DNA of 64,000 nt from Paenisporosarcina macmurdoensis. GTDB lineage: Bacteria; Bacillota; Bacilli; Bacillales_A; Planococcaceae. The position numbers and the translations under genes were made by a program. Every line of letters begins with the position of its first letter. The stretch's first letter is position 1. The notes below the pieces were generated by a model. The model was not told the origin of the DNA. It worked only from the letters and a program-made list of their open reading frames with translations, and searched no databases. This document shows, one piece after another, positions 26,277-34,157 of this stretch. The DNA lies in NCBI RefSeq assembly GCF_042658845.1, contig NZ_JBHSRI010000025.1, forward strand, positions 496,001 to 560,000, in the 5' to 3' direction.

Positions 26277-27317
26277 ATGGATGATATTCGATTGAACGTC
26301 GCATTACTTAGAAGGAAAGTTCCAAACTTAACAACTGCTGCAAAATCAATTGGCATTCGACCAGCAACAGTATCCAATTTGTGCACAGGTAAAATTGATT
26401 TAGGAAAAGCGGAGGTCCGTACTTTAGTAGGTCTTGCCACACTAGCTAATTGTTCAGTAGATGAATTGATACTTCGAGGGGAGAAATTGAATATGATTGA
26501 GACACAAATTAAAACATTAGATTTCTTTGCACCACTTGTAAAAGGCGGTACGACTGGAATAGTAGCTAGACCAGGCATGGGCCAAATTGTGATCTTAGCC
26601 GAACTAATGCATCGATTTAAAGAGAGTGAATACACAACCGTGTTTTTACTACCCGTTAAGAATCATCAAGAACTAGAAGGAACGACTGAATTAGCTAATA
26701 TTGTAACGACAACAATCGATGAAACATTTAAAATCTTAACTTCACAAATTGGCGATGTAATTTTCATTACAGACAAGAGTTATATTGTGTCTGGTGAACT
26801 ATTTGATCTGCAAGAAAAATTAGTTGCAGAAAGGGTACAAAACATCACAACGATACTTGTCGATCTTTCTGGAGAAGTGGTAGATGAAGAGTTGCCGTAT
26901 GGTCCACTTGAAACATTGTGGCAACTTGATGCAGATTTAGCTATACGTCACCAATTTCCAGCCGTGCATCCGATTTATTCCACGTCTTCTATTTTAGAAG
27001 GAATTGAATTAGATCAACGTCATTTTAATCTTAGACAACGTACTCAAAAATTACTACGTAGATATCGTGAGTTGCGTTCAGTGATGACAGTGCATGGTAG
27101 GGAGAAAATTCCTGCAGGGGAGTTGGAAACATATCACAGGGGCGAACGACTGGAAGCCTACTTTACTCAACCACTATTTGTTGCAGAAGACTTTACAGGA
27201 AAGCAAGGGAAAGCTGTACGGTTGGCGCTGACTCTCCAAGACGTGGAATCGATCTTAGAAGGAAAGACAGATCACCTATCGGTAGATGAACTAAGATATT
27301 GTGGAAGTTTAGTGTGA
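26277..27317 (+). CDS. XRE-type HTH protein fused to a degenerate F1-ATPase beta-like domain
   Basis: 346 residues. Residues ~5-65 are an XRE/Cro helix-turn-helix (TAAKSIGIRPATVSNLCTGK). From ~78 the chain follows the F1 beta subunit: IKTLDFFAPLVKGG, then the P-loop position ARPGMGQI (97-104) where GKT is replaced and the lysine is Gln103, a Walker B-like TTILVDLS (Asp196), LDAD (217-220), PAVHPIYSTS (228-237), RYRELRSVM, VAEDFTGKQG (302-311) and ILEGKTDHL (326-334). The GER catalytic glutamate and the DELSEED loop are not recognisable. It should bind DNA but not hydrolyse ATP. AAGGAAGGGG precedes the ATG; single gene. Confidence 0.85.
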   Translation: MDDIRLNVALLRRKVPNLTTAAKSIGIRPATVSNLCTGKIDLGKAEVRTLVGLATLANCSVDELILRGEKLNMIETQIKTLDFFAPLVKGGTTGIVARPGMGQIVILAELMHRFKESEYTTVFLLPVKNHQELEGTTELANIVTTTIDETFKILTSQIGDVIFITDKSYIVSGELFDLQEKLVAERVQNITTILVDLSGEVVDEELPYGPLETLWQLDADLAIRHQFPAVHPIYSTSSILEGIELDQRHFNLRQRTQKLLRRYRELRSVMTVHGREKIPAGELETYHRGERLEAYFTQPLFVAEDFTGKQGKAVRLALTLQDVESILEGKTDHLSVDELRYCGSLV

Positions 27318-27323
27318 TGTCAC

Positions 27324-27353
27324 AGAGAGTGGGAATTCACCACTCTCTTTTTT
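27324..27353 (+). terminator. Rho-independent terminator
   Basis: AGAGAGTGG (27324-27332) pairs with CCACTCTCT (27340-27348), then TTTTT. Confidence 0.88.
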
Positions 27354-27464
27354 GTCGAAATACATGAGGAATCTAATCTGAAAATAAAGGGAATAGGTGT
27401 GTATGTATCGAAATAGTATATAGTATGAATTATTAAATAATTTAACTAAACAGGAGGAACTCAG

Positions 27465-27914
27465 ATGACTTTTAAAGTTCAACGAATAGAAGATTTAAAG
27501 AAAGTCGATGTGTCGCAGTTGGTAACCGAAAGTGAAGAAGAAGGTTACCGTTTCTTAACTCGTTTAGTAAATGATTATGAAGATGGCTCTAATACGTTTA
27601 ATAAAAATGGGGAAGCTCTTTATGGTGTGTGGGAAGGTCCTGAAAAATTAGTCGCAATTGGCGGAATTAGTCAAAATCCATACACAGAGAATAAGGATGA
27701 AGCTCGACTGAAGCGATTTTACACACTTGGTGATGCACGTAGACAAGGCGTAGGATCTCAATTACTTTCGGAACTAGTGAACCATGCAAAAGGAAACTTT
27801 AAAAAAATCACATGTCGTACAGAATCAGCAAAAGCAGATGCTTTTTATAGGGCAAACGGCTTTGAAGAAACACATGATACACCTGAAACCACTCATGTAA
27901 TGAAATTAGGGTAA
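27465..27914 (+). CDS. GNAT family acetyltransferase
   Basis: 149 residues. The acetyl-CoA-binding stretch is RLKRFYTLGDARRQGVGSQLLSELVNHA (about 85-112), followed by the CRTESAKADAFYRANGFEE region typical of the fold's last strands. AGGAGGAACTC lies upstream of the ATG. Substrate not predictable. Confidence 0.88.
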   Translation: MTFKVQRIEDLKKVDVSQLVTESEEEGYRFLTRLVNDYEDGSNTFNKNGEALYGVWEGPEKLVAIGGISQNPYTENKDEARLKRFYTLGDARRQGVGSQLLSELVNHAKGNFKKITCRTESAKADAFYRANGFEETHDTPETTHVMKLG

Positions 27915-27920
27915 CTATAA

Positions 27921-27962
27921 AAAAAATGAGGATTCGCAAACACATGCGGATTCTCATTTTTT
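27921..27962 (+). terminator. Rho-independent terminator
   Basis: AATGAGGATTCGCA pairs with TGCGGATTCTCATT through 14 positions including G-U pairs, then TTTTT. Confidence 0.85.
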
Positions 27963-27977
27963 GAAGGAGTGTTCATA

Positions 27978-28052
27978 TTGGCTAAAGTAACTGGAATTGG
28001 TGGCGTGTTCTTTAAAAGTGAGGTCCTAATCAAATTACGCAAATTCTATAAT
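27978..28052 (+). pseudogene. Truncated VOC (glyoxalase-like) gene, 5' remnant
   Basis: A good ribosome site (GAAGGAG, 27963-27969) lies 8 bases before a TTG that opens MAKVTGIGGVFFKSE and then KLRKFYN. This is the normal amino end of small VOC/glyoxalase-like proteins. After about 25 codons similarity ends and the frame runs to a TGA at 28098 antisense to the anti-sigma gene. The remaining ~100 residues are missing, so a deletion or rearrangement fused this 5' end to the 3' end of the sigma-factor operon. Confidence 0.7.
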
Positions 28053-28801
28053 TCGACGATTTCGAAAGTTTCCAGCATACGATGGAATCTAGCGCCATGA
28101 CCTTCAGCAGCTTCAAGGAAATAGTATTGCGTGATAATAAAACTTCCTTCTTTGCCATTACTGATGACATAGGCATGGACCACTACACTATCTGGTTGAT
28201 TCCCATTAATCCCATGTAATAAATAGCCAGTTACCGGTTCTGTAACTTCTTCAATGGCTCTTAGTTCAGGGAAATCCTTCTTCAGCCCTTCTTCATATTG
28301 CTCTACAAGTAGTTCTGGTTTAATATCAGGAAGTTGTTTGATTTCCATTGATACATCTGGATAGTTTTCAGGAAGCGGATCTTTCGTCGTAATGAGGTCC
28401 GATTCTTCGCCTTTGATCATCTTGTAGCGCTCTTCATCGACATAGATGACGTACTCCGAGTCAGTTCCTTCATTTAGTTGAACTTTCGTTTCTTCATCTT
28501 GACCTTCGATATTTTGGATCACTTCTTTTTCAGGGACAAACATATCCTTAATTCCTTTTACAAATGCCGCGCCTGTATCTGTTTGCAAACTCAATGTTAT
28601 TAATATACCTGCAGCTGCTGTCAAAATAAGTGGCATTACACGGCTTCTTTTTTTCGTTTTTCTACTATCTTTTCTAGTCTTTCTTTCTGCGCTGAACAAC
28701 TCGTTTTCTAACATAACCCAAATTTCATCCTTCAGTCCAAGACTATCCTTCTCTGTTCGTGCATGAAGGTCATCTATTGCTTTTTTATCAATATTACTCA
28801 T
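28046..28801 (-). CDS. Membrane-bound anti-sigma factor-like protein
   Basis: 251 residues. A basic stretch (KTRKDSRKTKKRSR) precedes one membrane helix (MPLILTAAAGILITLSL, about residues 56-72); the rest (about 180 residues) is outside and acidic. The cytoplasmic first ~50 residues would hold the sigma factor. The gene begins 2 bases after the ECF sigma gene, the usual arrangement for cognate pairs. No zinc-binding HxxxCxxC motif is seen, so it is not of the ZAS type. Its 3' end abuts a truncated VOC gene. Confidence 0.82.
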   Translation of the reverse strand: MSNIDKKAIDDLHARTEKDSLGLKDEIWVMLENELFSAERKTRKDSRKTKKRSRVMPLILTAAAGILITLSLQTDTGAAFVKGIKDMFVPEKEVIQNIEGQDEETKVQLNEGTDSEYVIYVDEERYKMIKGEESDLITTKDPLPENYPDVSMEIKQLPDIKPELLVEQYEEGLKKDFPELRAIEEVTEPVTGYLLHGINGNQPDSVVVHAYVISNGKEGSFIITQYYFLEAAEGHGARFHRMLETFEIVEL

Positions 28802-28803
28802 TT

Positions 28804-29334
28804 TTAGGCATCCTCCTTTTCGGTTGAAACCAACTGATCTTGCAGTCGTTTCCTTCCTTTGAACAATCTGGACTTTACTGTGTTTTGATTAAGGTCAAGA
28901 ATGTCAGCGATTTCTTTCTCGCTGAAACCCTTTACGTATTTTAGAATGAGTGGGATGCGCTGTGTGTCATCTAGCGACTGAATCACTTCGTATAAATTGG
29001 AAAGACGATTAACAGATTCCACTGGCAGGGAAGGGTCATTTTCTAAGTCGGGATGTTCGAACTTGGAGTATGCTGAATCCTTCTTTAGTAACCGCATGCA
29101 TTCATTAGTTAAGATCCTATAAAACCAAGGATCAAATGGTAGGTTCGGATTGTAGCTTTCTATTTGTCGGAATACACGAATGAAAGTTTCCTGTACAGCA
29201 TCCTTAGCCATTTCACGATTCCGTGTAATCGCAGAAGCTGTTCGAATGGCATATCCTGAATAGGCTTCGTAAAAACGTCGAAAAGCATCCTTATCCCCCG
29301 ATTGTATTTGTATAATCCATTCATTATTATTCAA
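28804..29334 (-). CDS. ECF-type RNA polymerase sigma factor
   Basis: 176 residues with sigma region 2 (DAVQETFIRVFRQIESYNPNLPFDPWFYRILTNECMRLLKK, about 46-85) and region 4 (IPLILKYVKGFSEKEIADILDLNQNTVKSRLFKGRKRLQ, about 125-163). It starts at TTG with GGAGTG about 10 bases upstream; an ATG just before is out of frame. The membrane anti-sigma gene follows in the same operon, so activity is probably released by an envelope signal. I could not identify a convincing autoregulated promoter upstream. Confidence 0.9.
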   Translation of the reverse strand: MNNNEWIIQIQSGDKDAFRRFYEAYSGYAIRTASAITRNREMAKDAVQETFIRVFRQIESYNPNLPFDPWFYRILTNECMRLLKKDSAYSKFEHPDLENDPSLPVESVNRLSNLYEVIQSLDDTQRIPLILKYVKGFSEKEIADILDLNQNTVKSRLFKGRKRLQDQLVSTEKEDA

Positions 29335-29796
29335 TCATTATTCACTCCTTCCGGTACAACGATAATTTGTTACTCTTACTATATTTACCCTTAGAAAGGC
29401 TCAGAAGTTTTCGGTGTTGAAAATAATGATTAAAATGAGTCAAGTTCATCATTCTTAAATCGGAAGTTAATACAAACTGAGATTCTTTCGATTTCCGTTA
29501 CGGACAGTCCGTATGACACTTCGTCCAATATCTTTGCGATGAGTAACTGCAGGAGTATGTGTCTTTTTCCTGCAATTCACTCCAATTTAAAATGCACTTC
29601 AATTATTCGTGTATTATTTATCAAAAGGCATTTTTGAAATTGACTCATGAATACGAATTTGATTAACGTGTTAGCTGTTCTTAATTAGATGTACTTTATC
29701 ACATTCGTATGTGAAATGTGGTGAGGATTATGGAAGCCAAGGAACCTGGGAAGATAACAACACGTATGAAGGCTTGTATCGAAAATCGGAATAAAA
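29335..29796. other. Gene-free stretch with a partial dispersed repeat
   Basis: About 460 bases upstream of the sigma-factor gene without a credible coding frame. Bases ~29505-29585 carry CGTCCAATATCTTTGCGATGAGTAAC..GCAGGAG and an ATTCACTCCAATTT end, matching the right half of the element at 56091-56285, in degraded form. The sigma-factor promoter must lie in the first 100 bases. Confidence 0.6.
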
Positions 29797-29840
29797 TAAA
29801 ACCTAGCTATGCAGCAACACGCTGCGTTATCTAGGTTTTT
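29797..29840 (-). terminator. Terminator overlapping the end of a small membrane gene
   Basis: On the minus strand AAAACCTAG ... GCAGC gtgtt GCTGC ... CTAGGTTTT forms a long hairpin followed by ATTTTAT. The last codons of the 29827-30129 gene lie in its first arm. Confidence 0.8.
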
Positions 29841-30129
29841 GTGAGTTGATTTTAAGAAAGATACGAATAAATGCAATGAAGACAAGAAGGGCAGAACATC
29901 CCCAGGCGAAGAACATGGATAATTCTAGATCGATATTTGTGCGGAGGACAGGGTGTATTTGTTCATCAAAAAGATAATATAAGAAGGGACTGCTTCCTCC
30001 AATAAATAAAAGAATTGCGACAAGATATCTCCAACTGGACAACAATGTACTGGAAAAAAGGATGATGCCAAGAATAAGAGGAATCAGGATTTGTAGCAAC
30101 TGTATCATCATATTAATGGGATCTGTCAT
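29827..30129 (-). CDS. Small three-helix membrane protein, unknown
   Basis: 100 residues with three hydrophobic segments (about 7-27, 32-50 and 68-92) and a basic end. I do not recognise a family. AAGGAG sits 10 bases before the ATG and a terminator covers its end, so it is probably real. It is divergent from the PadR operon and shares its upstream region. Confidence 0.65.
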   Translation of the reverse strand: MTDPINMMIQLLQILIPLILGIILFSSTLLSSWRYLVAILLFIGGSSPFLYYLFDEQIHPVLRTNIDLELSMFFAWGCSALLVFIAFIRIFLKINSQKPR

Positions 30130-30197
30130 GAGGATATCTCCTTTTTTACCTCCATTCTATGTTTGACAATGAGCGATTATCAATATAAACTAACGTT

Positions 30198-30222
30198 AGC
30201 TACTTTGTAAAACAAGGTAGCT
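30198..30222. promoter_or_regulatory. Palindromic operator upstream of padR
   Basis: AGCTAC-TTTGT-AAA-ACAAG-GTAGCT reads as a 25-base imperfect palindrome (arms AGCTACnTTGT / ACAAnGTAGCT), 53 bases before the padR start. PadR proteins usually repress their own operon through such sites. A second short palindrome CTAACGTTAG touches it on the left. Confidence 0.6.
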
Positions 30223-30274
30223 GGTATTTTAATCGCTATCTTGTTATACAACGTACTGTGAGGGAGGAAAGGTC

Positions 30275-30616
30275 ATGTCACTTAGAAGCCAGCTGCTAAA
30301 AGGGATATTAGATGGATGTGTACTGGCAGTTATTGCGAAAGCACCCGTTTATGGCTATGAACTTTCGAAAAAATTGCAAGATCTTGGTCTCGGAGACGTA
30401 AGTGAAGGAACGATTTACCCTGTGTTATTACGTTTACAAAAACAAACACTAATAATGGGGGAAATAAAACCTTCAGAATCTGGTCCAAACCGTAAATATT
30501 ATTCGCTGACGCAAGAGGGTATTGTAGCACTCGAAATGATTTCAACTGAATGGCAACTACTATCGGTACCGATTAATGCTTTATTAATGAAAGGAGAATG
30601 TACTCATGAACGTTAA
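30275..30616 (+). CDS. PadR family transcriptional regulator
   Basis: 113 residues with the PadR winged helix: VLAVIAKAPVYGYELSKKLQDLGLGDVSEGTIYPVLLRLQKQ and GPNRKYYSLTQEG. These are small dimeric repressors released by a ligand. GGGAGGAAAGG precedes the ATG. The DUF1129 membrane gene overlaps its end by 11 bases, the standard PadR partner arrangement in which regulator and small membrane protein respond to the same stress. Confidence 0.9.
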   Translation: MSLRSQLLKGILDGCVLAVIAKAPVYGYELSKKLQDLGLGDVSEGTIYPVLLRLQKQTLIMGEIKPSESGPNRKYYSLTQEGIVALEMISTEWQLLSVPINALLMKGECTHER

Positions 30617-31298
30617 TGAACTAATCAAACAAAATAATGAAAAACGAGAAAATCTGAATGAAGAAAATAAAAAATATTACACAGACTTGATGTTATACAT
30701 TCGCACAAAATTAACATTGTCTGAACAACAGGCAGAAGAAGTTCTAATGGAAATCTTAGATCACTTATTGGAAGCTCAAGAAGAAGGGAAGACAGCTAGT
30801 CAAGTATTTGGGGGAAATCCACAAGCATTTGCAGATGAACTCATTGAACAATTGCCTGAAGAAGAGAAGCGTGACATGGTCAAATTTATAGGACAACTGG
30901 CATTTAGTTTAGTGGGCTGGTTTTTAGTGACACGTGGATTGGTATTACTATTATTCACTAATTTTGTGGGTGCAAGCACGACGGTTTATATTATTCCAAC
31001 ACTTATCATTTTCGGATTGCTTGCAGGTATTGTGTTTTTAAGCGTCAAAGTAATATTTGGATTAATTCATCAGTCACTCTTCAAAGAAAAATCAGCCGAT
31101 AAGATGAATTTGATTAAAGTTGGATTGTTTGGGGGAGGAAGTTTCGCAGTAATATTAGGAGCGAATTATTTTATTCGAGGTTTTGGTCCATCGTTTGAAT
31201 TTCCTTGGTCAGCATCAATTGGAGCGGGTACCGTTTTTCTATTAATTTCCTGGTTGATGAAATTCAAAACGAAGCACTCTATTGTTTCCAAAGGATAG
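30606..31298 (+). CDS. DUF1129 family membrane protein
   Basis: 230 residues. The cytoplasmic part (residues ~20-85) has YYTDLMLYIRTKLTLSEQQAEEVLMEILDHLLEAQEEGKTA, typical of DUF1129, followed by four to five membrane helices. GAAAGGAGAATG lies before the ATG, within the end of padR. Such proteins often sit with PadR repressors and may respond to membrane-active compounds; the exact job is unknown. Confidence 0.82.
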   Translation: MNVNELIKQNNEKRENLNEENKKYYTDLMLYIRTKLTLSEQQAEEVLMEILDHLLEAQEEGKTASQVFGGNPQAFADELIEQLPEEEKRDMVKFIGQLAFSLVGWFLVTRGLVLLLFTNFVGASTTVYIIPTLIIFGLLAGIVFLSVKVIFGLIHQSLFKEKSADKMNLIKVGLFGGGSFAVILGANYFIRGFGPSFEFPWSASIGAGTVFLLISWLMKFKTKHSIVSKG

Positions 31299-31383
31299 CC
31301 TTTGGAGTGAATTTGCTCCTTGCAAGCACTAGGTGAATTTTCTAAACTAAGTGTACTTCTTATAGTGCATCTTGATCTATCCG

Positions 31384-31422
31384 AAAAACGGAATTAGCCC
31401 CGCTAAATGCGATGCTAATTCC
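31384..31422 (-). terminator. Terminator of the regulator-aminotransferase-YjiH operon
   Basis: On the minus strand GGAATTAGC and GCTAATTCC close a 15-base loop and are followed by GTTTTT. It is the only terminator downstream of the three-gene operon. Confidence 0.8.
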
Positions 31423-31462
31423 ATTTCGTTTATAATAGAGTTATTCGTAACAAGCCTTAATT

Positions 31463-32830
31463 TTAAGAAACGAACAGGTGAGCGAATAGAACAATGATTG
31501 GTAAAGTAATGATTGTACGTAAAACAAAGATAATCACAAGTTCCATGAAGTTAACTGGAATATTTGAGCGTAAAATCAAAATGCCGATTTCAGACATATA
31601 GATTAATTGCGTTAGTGATACACCAGCTAAGACGAATTTTGTAAGATCACTCTCAATGCCACTACCTAATATTGCAGGTAGGAACATATCTGCAAAGCCT
31701 ACTAAAATAGTTGGTGCAGCTTCAGCAGCTTCTGGTAACCCTAGTAAAGTTAATACCGGAATTAACGGATACGAAATGATTTTGAATAATGGCGTGTATT
31801 CAGCAAGTATTAGTGCTAGTGTACCTAGAGCCATAACAAGTGGAATCAAACCTAACCAGATATCTAGTACAGTCTCAGCACCAGACTTTGCAAGATGCTT
31901 CGCACTACTAACTTGGTTAGCCTTACGACGTGCTTCATCGAACCCCCATTTAACTAATGAAACTCCTTCTGGGATCGTGTCATCAATTTGTTTGCCAACT
32001 GGCTCGTAGTAAGTATCTTCTTTACGTGACAATGGTGGAATACGTGGCATGATAATCGCTGCCACTACACAAGCAACTGAGACAGCAATATAGAATGGCA
32101 GGAACAAGTGACCGATACCAACGACATTTGCTACAACAAGACTAAAGGCAACAGAAGCGATGGAGAATGTTGTGGCAATAACAGAAGCTTCACGTTTTGT
32201 ATAATAGCCTTCATCATATTGCTTCATTGTTACCAAAACCCCAACTGGTGCAGCCCCCATCCAAGATGCCATGCAGTCAACTGCTGAACGGCCAGGTAGC
32301 GTAAACACAGGTCGCATCACTTTATTAACTAATGCACCTACAAACTCCATTAATCCGAATTCAACTAACAATGGTAATAAAATACCAGCAAATAAAAACC
32401 ATGTTAGCAACACTGGAGCTAAATCATATAACACTACGCCACCAGTATTCCTAGAAGAAATGGCTTCAGGTCCAATTTCATAAAACGCCATAATCCCTAC
32501 TGCAAACCCAACGACTCGAACGATTAGACCGAATGGGCCAGTAATGAAAATAGACCGTAAAAATGTTGAATTTTGAACAAAGGTTGGTTTCAATGCTGTT
32601 GCCGCTATGGTTGCGACTGCTGAAAAACCGAGTAGTAATAAAATAAATGCAGGAATCCACTCACCAAATGTAGTCTGTAAATATGAAGCTAAAATCCCAA
32701 CCCCGATTGTTACTTGTCCGTCATACTTGACGGGCACTAAAAATAACAATGCCCCGATCAGTGACGGAATGATAAACTTCCATGTTGCTGACGATGAAAT
32801 CGTCGTTTCCCCTTTGTAAATCGTAGTCAT
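31463..32830 (-). CDS. YjiH family membrane protein (Gate/nucleoside-recognition domain)
   Basis: 455 residues, about ten membrane helices, with the family block GRSAVDCMASWMGAAPVGVLVTMKQYDEGYYTKREASVIATTFS around 175-218. YjiH proteins are carriers of unknown substrate. It is the last gene of an operon with a class III aminotransferase and a TyrR-like regulator, so it may carry the amino acid or amine that the aminotransferase uses. GGGGG lies 8 bases before the second ATG (32830), which I prefer over the one 6 bases upstream. Confidence 0.87.
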   Translation of the reverse strand: MTTIYKGETTISSSATWKFIIPSLIGALLFLVPVKYDGQVTIGVGILASYLQTTFGEWIPAFILLLLGFSAVATIAATALKPTFVQNSTFLRSIFITGPFGLIVRVVGFAVGIMAFYEIGPEAISSRNTGGVVLYDLAPVLLTWFLFAGILLPLLVEFGLMEFVGALVNKVMRPVFTLPGRSAVDCMASWMGAAPVGVLVTMKQYDEGYYTKREASVIATTFSIASVAFSLVVANVVGIGHLFLPFYIAVSVACVVAAIIMPRIPPLSRKEDTYYEPVGKQIDDTIPEGVSLVKWGFDEARRKANQVSSAKHLAKSGAETVLDIWLGLIPLVMALGTLALILAEYTPLFKIISYPLIPVLTLLGLPEAAEAAPTILVGFADMFLPAILGSGIESDLTKFVLAGVSLTQLIYMSEIGILILRSNIPVNFMELVIIFVLRTIITLPIIVLFAHLFVS

Positions 32831-32843
32831 GTTCATTTCCCCC

Positions 32844-34157
32844 TTATGCTTTGTAAGCTAGTAGTGCTTGATTCAAAACATCAATCCCTGTATCAATCTG
32901 TTCTTTGGAAATAGTTAACGGTGGAATCATTCGAATGACTTCACCTGAGTTCCCACATAGATAGAAAAGTACACCCCTTTTTAAGCATTCGTCTAATACT
33001 TCCATCACGGCTTGGCCATTTGGTTTGCCTGTTTCAGGAACTTGAAGTTCAATGCCTATCATCAAACCAACGCCTCTAATATTTTTAATAAGTTTATGTT
33101 TCTTTTTCAACTTTTCAAGTTCCACTAAAGCATAAGCTCCCATATTCGTTGCGTTTTCAAGTAACCGTTCTTCTTTCAATACTTCAAGTGAAGCAAGTGC
33201 TGCTGCACAAGCAATGGGATTACCTCCAAATGTTGTGCCGTGAGTACCTAGTGGCCATTTAGCCATTAACTCTTTAGATGCAACAGTTGCGCTTAGAGGG
33301 AGACCAGCGGCAATCCCTTTAGCAATCGCCATAATATCTGGAGTAACCCCAAATGTTTGCGCTGCAAACCAGTTGCCCGTTCGACCAAAGCCAGTTTGAA
33401 CTTCGTCAAAAATCAATAAGATGCCATGACGATCACAAATCTCTCGAATTTTTGCTAGCCATTCTTTCGGAGGAATAATATAGCCGCCTTCTCCTAAAAT
33501 TGGCTCTAAAATCATACAAGATACTTCTTCTGGTGTTACTTGATGGTTAAAAAGTTTCTCAACATCACGTTCTAGTTTTTCCGGGAAGAACGTTTCAGGA
33601 TTTGCTCCTTCAGGTAAATCATCTGGATGCGCATACGGCAATTGATAGGTTAACCATGAAGGTTGTAAAAACTTTCGATACTTACTTTTGGAAGTGGTTA
33701 CACTTAAAGCTCCGATTGAACGTCCGTGGAAACAACCAGTAAATGACACGACATACGGTCGTTGAGTTGCATATTTCGCTAATTTAATTGCGCCTTCAAT
33801 TGCTTCAGTTCCACTGTTGGCGAAGAAGAAGTTATCAAGTTTCGGAGGCAATATTTGTTGTAATTCATGTGCTAGTCTTAAAATAGATTCATAGATTATG
33901 ACTCCAGAAGGTCCATGAATTAACGTGTCTGCACTATCCTTAATTGCTTGAACGACTTTAGGGTGACGATGTCCAACGTTTTCTACGGCAATACCTGAAG
34001 TGAAGTCTAAATATTTCTTTCCATCCGCTCCGTAGTAATAACAACCCTCAGCTTTAATTACGGGTAAATTGGGATGGTCTTTTGCCATGCTGGGTGCGAG
34101 TAAGTTTGCAATTGATCCGACGAGATGCTGAAAATCTTGTTGTTTTACTGTCGTCAT
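32844..34157 (-). CDS. Class III aminotransferase (4-aminobutyrate/ornithine type)
   Basis: 437 residues. The PLP-binding lysine is Lys280 in MAIAKGIAAG, with the Asp of DEVQTGFGRTG (251-261) and the phosphate-site SGTEAIEGAIK. Overall pattern fits 4-aminobutyrate or 5-aminovalerate aminotransferases best, but acetylornithine and beta-alanine enzymes are close. It overlaps the regulator gene by 4 bases (ATGA) and the YjiH carrier follows after 13 bases. It would move an amino group from an amine-bearing acid to 2-oxoglutarate in the cytoplasm. Confidence 0.88.
   Translation of the reverse strand: MTTVKQQDFQHLVGSIANLLAPSMAKDHPNLPVIKAEGCYYYGADGKKYLDFTSGIAVENVGHRHPKVVQAIKDSADTLIHGPSGVIIYESILRLAHELQQILPPKLDNFFFANSGTEAIEGAIKLAKYATQRPYVVSFTGCFHGRSIGALSVTTSKSKYRKFLQPSWLTYQLPYAHPDDLPEGANPETFFPEKLERDVEKLFNHQVTPEEVSCMILEPILGEGGYIIPPKEWLAKIREICDRHGILLIFDEVQTGFGRTGNWFAAQTFGVTPDIMAIAKGIAAGLPLSATVASKELMAKWPLGTHGTTFGGNPIACAAALASLEVLKEERLLENATNMGAYALVELEKLKKKHKLIKNIRGVGLMIGIELQVPETGKPNGQAVMEVLDECLKRGVLFYLCGNSGEVIRMIPPLTISKEQIDTGIDVLNQALLAYKA

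Noticed and set aside
29685..29885. 66-codon frame on the minus strand
   Set aside because: Overlaps the terminator and end of the small membrane gene in another frame.
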